Origin: Synechococcus sp. BL107
Lineage (GTDB): Bacteria; Cyanobacteriota; Cyanobacteriia; PCC-6307; Cyanobiaceae
Assembly (NCBI RefSeq): GCF_000153805.1
Contig: NZ_DS022298.1
Location: forward strand, 1,304,498-1,368,497
Direction of reading: 5' to 3'
DNA length: 64,000 nt
The notes beneath the pieces were generated by a model. That model was not told the DNA's origin. It saw nothing but the letters and a program-made list of their open reading frames with translations, and ran no database searches. The position numbers and the translations under genes are program-made. Below are positions 61,565 through 64,000 of the stretch, one piece after another (position 1 is the first letter of the stretch; every line of letters begins with the position of its first letter).

Positions 61565-63106
61565 ATGCGCATCCTGTTCGCTGCCGCGGAATGCGCGCCG
61601 ATGATCAAGGTGGGTGGAATGGGCGATGTGGTCGGCTCGTTACCTCCCGCCCTGGCCAAGCTCGGCCACGATGTACGCCTGATCATGCCGGGCTACAGCC
61701 AGCTTTGGAGCAAGCTTCAAATTCCTGATGAGCCGATCTGGCGGGCTCAAACCATGGGAACGGAATTTGCCGTTTATGAGGCAAAGCACCCCACCAATGG
61801 CATGACTATTTATCTGGTGGGGCATCCCGTTTTCGATCCAGAGCGCATTTACGGCGGCGAAGACGAAGATTGGCGCTTCACCTTTTTTGCCAGCGCAGCG
61901 GCGGAATTCTCATGGAACGTGTGGAAGCCCCAGGTGCTGCATTGCCACGACTGGCATACCGGCATGATTCCGGTCTGGATGCATCAAGACCCAGAGATCA
62001 GCACCGTTTTCACGATCCATAACCTCAAATACCAAGGTCCGTGGCGCTGGAAGCTGGATCGGATCACCTGGTGCCCTTGGTACATGCAGGGGGATCACAC
62101 CATGGCCGCTGCCCTGATCAATGCGGATCGGGTGAATGCGGTATCTCCCACCTATGCCCAAGAGATCCGCACCGCTGAATACGGTGAAAATCTCGATGGC
62201 CTGCTCAATTTTGTGTCGGGCAAATTGCGCGGCATTTTGAACGGCATTGATCTCGAGGCGTGGGATCCCGCCACCGATAAGGCGCTCCCCGCGAACTACA
62301 GCGCCGCAGACCTCACCGGCAAGGCGGTTTGCAAAAAGGTGCTTCAAGAGCGAATGGGGCTGGAGGTGCGCGATGACGCATTCCTGCTCGGGATGGTGAC
62401 ACGTCTGGTGGATCAGAAAGGTGTTGATCTCCTTCTGCAGGTCGCCGACCGCTTGCTCTCCTACACCGACTCGCAAATCGTGGTGTTGGGAACGGGCGAT
62501 CGTGGCCTTGAATCAGGCCTTTGGCAGCTGGCCTCCCGCTATCCGGGTAAGTGCGCTGTTTTTCTGACCTATGACGATGATCTTTCCCGTCTGATCTACG
62601 CCGGCAGCGATGCGTTCCTGATGCCAAGTCGCTTCGAGCCCTGCGGCATTAGTCAGCTCTATGCCATGCGTTATGGCTCCGTGCCTGTGGTGCGGAAAGT
62701 GGGTGGTTTGGTCGACACCGTTCCCCCCCACGACCCAAATGCGGATCGGGGCACTGGATTTTGCTTCGACCGTTTCGAGCCAGTGGACTTCTACACGGCC
62801 CTGGTGCGTGCTTGGGAGGCTTACCGCCATCGCAGTAGCTGGCAAGACCTCCAGAAACGCGGCATGACAGAGGACTACAGCTGGGATCGTTCCGCCGTGG
62901 AGTACGACTTGATGTACAAAGACGTTTGTGGCATCAAGGAGCCCACTCCCGACGCAGCGTTGCTTGAGCAGTTCTCCCGGGGCCAAGACGCGGATCCGTC
63001 CCGCGCTGATCAGATCGATATGGAACCGTCCAGCAGCAGCCCCGCGCCGATGACGCCCCCCGGACGGAATCCATTAAACCGACTGTTTGGCCGTCGGTCT
63101 GGTTAA
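61565..63106 (+). CDS. glgA: glycogen synthase (ADP-glucose)
   Basis: A 513-residue GT5 enzyme that elongates alpha-1,4-glucan from ADP-glucose. The ADP-glucose binding [13 protein letters not shown] lies at residues 15-28, the acceptor region [13 protein letters not shown] follows and the C-terminal domain has [15 protein letters not shown] and [24 protein letters not shown]. The last 35 residues are a Ser/Pro-rich tail. Complete. Confidence 0.95.
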   Translation: MRILFAAAECAPMIKVGGMGDVVGSLPPALAKLGHDVRLIMPGYSQLWSKLQIPDEPIWRAQTMGTEFAVYEAKHPTNGMTIYLVGHPVFDPERIYGGEDEDWRFTFFASAAAEFSWNVWKPQVLHCHDWHTGMIPVWMHQDPEISTVFTIHNLKYQGPWRWKLDRITWCPWYMQGDHTMAAALINADRVNAVSPTYAQEIRTAEYGENLDGLLNFVSGKLRGILNGIDLEAWDPATDKALPANYSAADLTGKAVCKKVLQERMGLEVRDDAFLLGMVTRLVDQKGVDLLLQVADRLLSYTDSQIVVLGTGDRGLESGLWQLASRYPGKCAVFLTYDDDLSRLIYAGSDAFLMPSRFEPCGISQLYAMRYGSVPVVRKVGGLVDTVPPHDPNADRGTGFCFDRFEPVDFYTALVRAWEAYRHRSSWQDLQKRGMTEDYSWDRSAVEYDLMYKDVCGIKEPTPDAALLEQFSRGQDADPSRADQIDMEPSSSSPAPMTPPGRNPLNRLFGRRSG

Positions 63107-63112
63107 CTCCCC

Positions 63113-63865
63113 TTGAGCGTGCAGGTCGGCAGCGAATCAGATCCCCGTCAGGAGCCAGGCAACCTCCCGGCTCCCTACGTCAGTCCATGGTTGGAGTTTG
63201 CCCGCAATCTGCAGGCATTGCTTGCGGATCTGCAGTTACGGGCGCAGGAGCTTTGGCGGCGAAACGGTGAGGGGGACCTCTCCGTTCCAGGCTTTTGGCC
63301 GCGGAACCTCGCTTCGATTTTTTGGCCTGTCGTTCTTGTCTTGGTGGTGGCTGTGCCTCTGGCCAGTCTGCGCTGGTGGCAGAGCGCCCATCCCACCCTT
63401 CCTGAACCAGTGCCGGGTGTTGTGGCCAGAGATGGGCTTGTGCTGGATGGCGTCCTTCCGGAAACGGTTGTCCAGGAACCACTCCTCCCAGAGCCGCTGA
63501 TCACCCCGCAACCGCAGCCAGCGTTGGAGCCCGAACCAACGCTGCTCGACTTCGAGGATCCACCCCTTCCCGAGCTCGATCTCAACCCCTTGTTGGATCT
63601 GTTCTTGGATGGATCGGCCCCTGAAGGGTTGTTGGCATCGGCCACACCCCAACCGGCGCAAAACCGACTGGTGCTCCAGGTTTCGGATGCCTGGAACAAC
63701 CTAGGGCCATCGGTGCGAACCTCCATCGCCGAAGACTGGCAGCAGCGGTCTAGGGATTTGGGCTATAGCAGCTTGCAACTTGTTGATGGTCAGCAGACGC
63801 TTTTGGGGCGCTCGGCTCGCGTTGGGAGCGGCATGATTTTGTTTGAGTCCAACTCAGTGGGATGA
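63113..63865 (+). CDS. single-span membrane protein, Pro-rich
   Basis: A 250-residue protein from a TTG at 63113 (a GTG at 63119 is the alternative). Residues 1-65 are cytoplasmic and charged, followed by one span (IFWPVVLVLVVAVPLASLRWW), a Pro/Glu-rich linker (PLITPQPQPALEPEPTLLDF) and a C-terminal domain (VLQVSDAWNNLGPSVRTSIA). Its stop overlaps the murF ATG, suggesting a cell-envelope role. Not recognised. Confidence 0.75.
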   Translation: MSVQVGSESDPRQEPGNLPAPYVSPWLEFARNLQALLADLQLRAQELWRRNGEGDLSVPGFWPRNLASIFWPVVLVLVVAVPLASLRWWQSAHPTLPEPVPGVVARDGLVLDGVLPETVVQEPLLPEPLITPQPQPALEPEPTLLDFEDPPLPELDLNPLLDLFLDGSAPEGLLASATPQPAQNRLVLQVSDAWNNLGPSVRTSIAEDWQQRSRDLGYSSLQLVDGQQTLLGRSARVGSGMILFESNSVG

Positions 63866-64000
63866 CCATCACTGTTCGTCAGCTGATCGCCTGCTGGGGA
63901 GCTCCGTTGGGGCCAATTCCAGATCCTGATATGGCCCTCGGTCGGATCTGTACCGACAGTCGCTCGCTCCAACCTGGTGACTTTTTTGTGCCCCTCGTTG
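63862..64000 (+). CDS. murF: UDP-N-acetylmuramoyl-tripeptide--D-alanyl-D-alanine ligase, N-terminal part
   Basis: Starts at the ATG at 63862, overlapping the preceding stop (ATGA), and runs off the right edge after 46 residues. The visible part, with RICTDSRSLQPGDFFVPLV, is the Mur ligase N-terminal domain and fits MurF (TDSR-x-x-PGDLFVAL pattern). MurE has a similar motif and cannot be fully excluded. Confidence 0.8.
   Translation, partial: MTITVRQLIACWGAPLGPIPDPDMALGRICTDSRSLQPGDFFVPLV

Overview
The window looks like chromosome from a unicellular picocyanobacterium, most likely a marine Synechococcus. Supporting features are the phylloquinone genes menD and menB, glycogen synthase glgA, cyanobacterial families such as DUF760, DUF4336 and a DUF3721-like protein, many very short intergenic gaps, ATGA start/stop overlaps and numerous small picocyanobacterial proteins. 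No rRNA, tRNA, insertion sequence or CRISPR array was seen.

Layout. 0-3 kb: the start of an unknown gene running off the left edge, a divergent prs, and a glycosidase-like secreted protein. 3.4-7.1 kb: a zinc-uptake locus (znuB-znuC and, divergently, znuA plus an outer-membrane barrel with a long His/Asp repeat) around a perfect 17-bp Zur-type palindrome. 7.3-14 kb: a COG0701 permease/TIGR03943 operon and a fused 5-oxoprolinase. 14-20 kb: small proteins, a pterin dehydratase, a DUF411 protein, a short-chain dehydrogenase, a broken rlpA and a ureidoglycolate-lyase-like protein. 20-23.6 kb: a MoxR / DUF58 / transglutaminase operon. 24-27.4 kb: an FAD oxidoreductase, then a nearly gene-free stretch with three minus-strand terminators and candidate small RNAs, then a frameshifted parA.

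27.4-33.7 kb, minus strand: a second Zur-type box precedes a COG0523 (CobW-like) gene followed by two metallophosphoesterase-fold proteins in which metal ligands are replaced, one of them by cysteines. Beyond it lie a larger phosphoesterase, a methylglyoxal-synthase/diacylglycerol-kinase fusion and a class A acid phosphatase. 33.9-36.8 kb: a three-gene type III polyketide synthase operon.

37-55.3 kb: a probable defence island bounded on the right by a tyrosine recombinase. Its core is a five-gene minus-strand operon: a RecB-nuclease/RNase-H/Upf1-type helicase, a DUF499 ATPase, an unknown 150-residue protein, a DUF1156 DNA methyltransferase, and a PLD-SNF2 helicase. A second operon encodes a coiled-coil protein, a SAP-like protein and a (p)ppGpp-hydrolase-like HD protein. 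The inverted repeat TCCCC-N6-GGGGA (one copy with a single mismatch) lies 49-52 nt upstream of the start codons of four genes, including rmuC, and suggests one regulator controls the whole island. This is the best candidate for an undescribed system in the window.

55.3-64 kb: core genes again (DUF4336, rsmE, DUF760, lepB, menD-menB, an L,D-transpeptidase, glgA, an unknown membrane protein and the start of murF).
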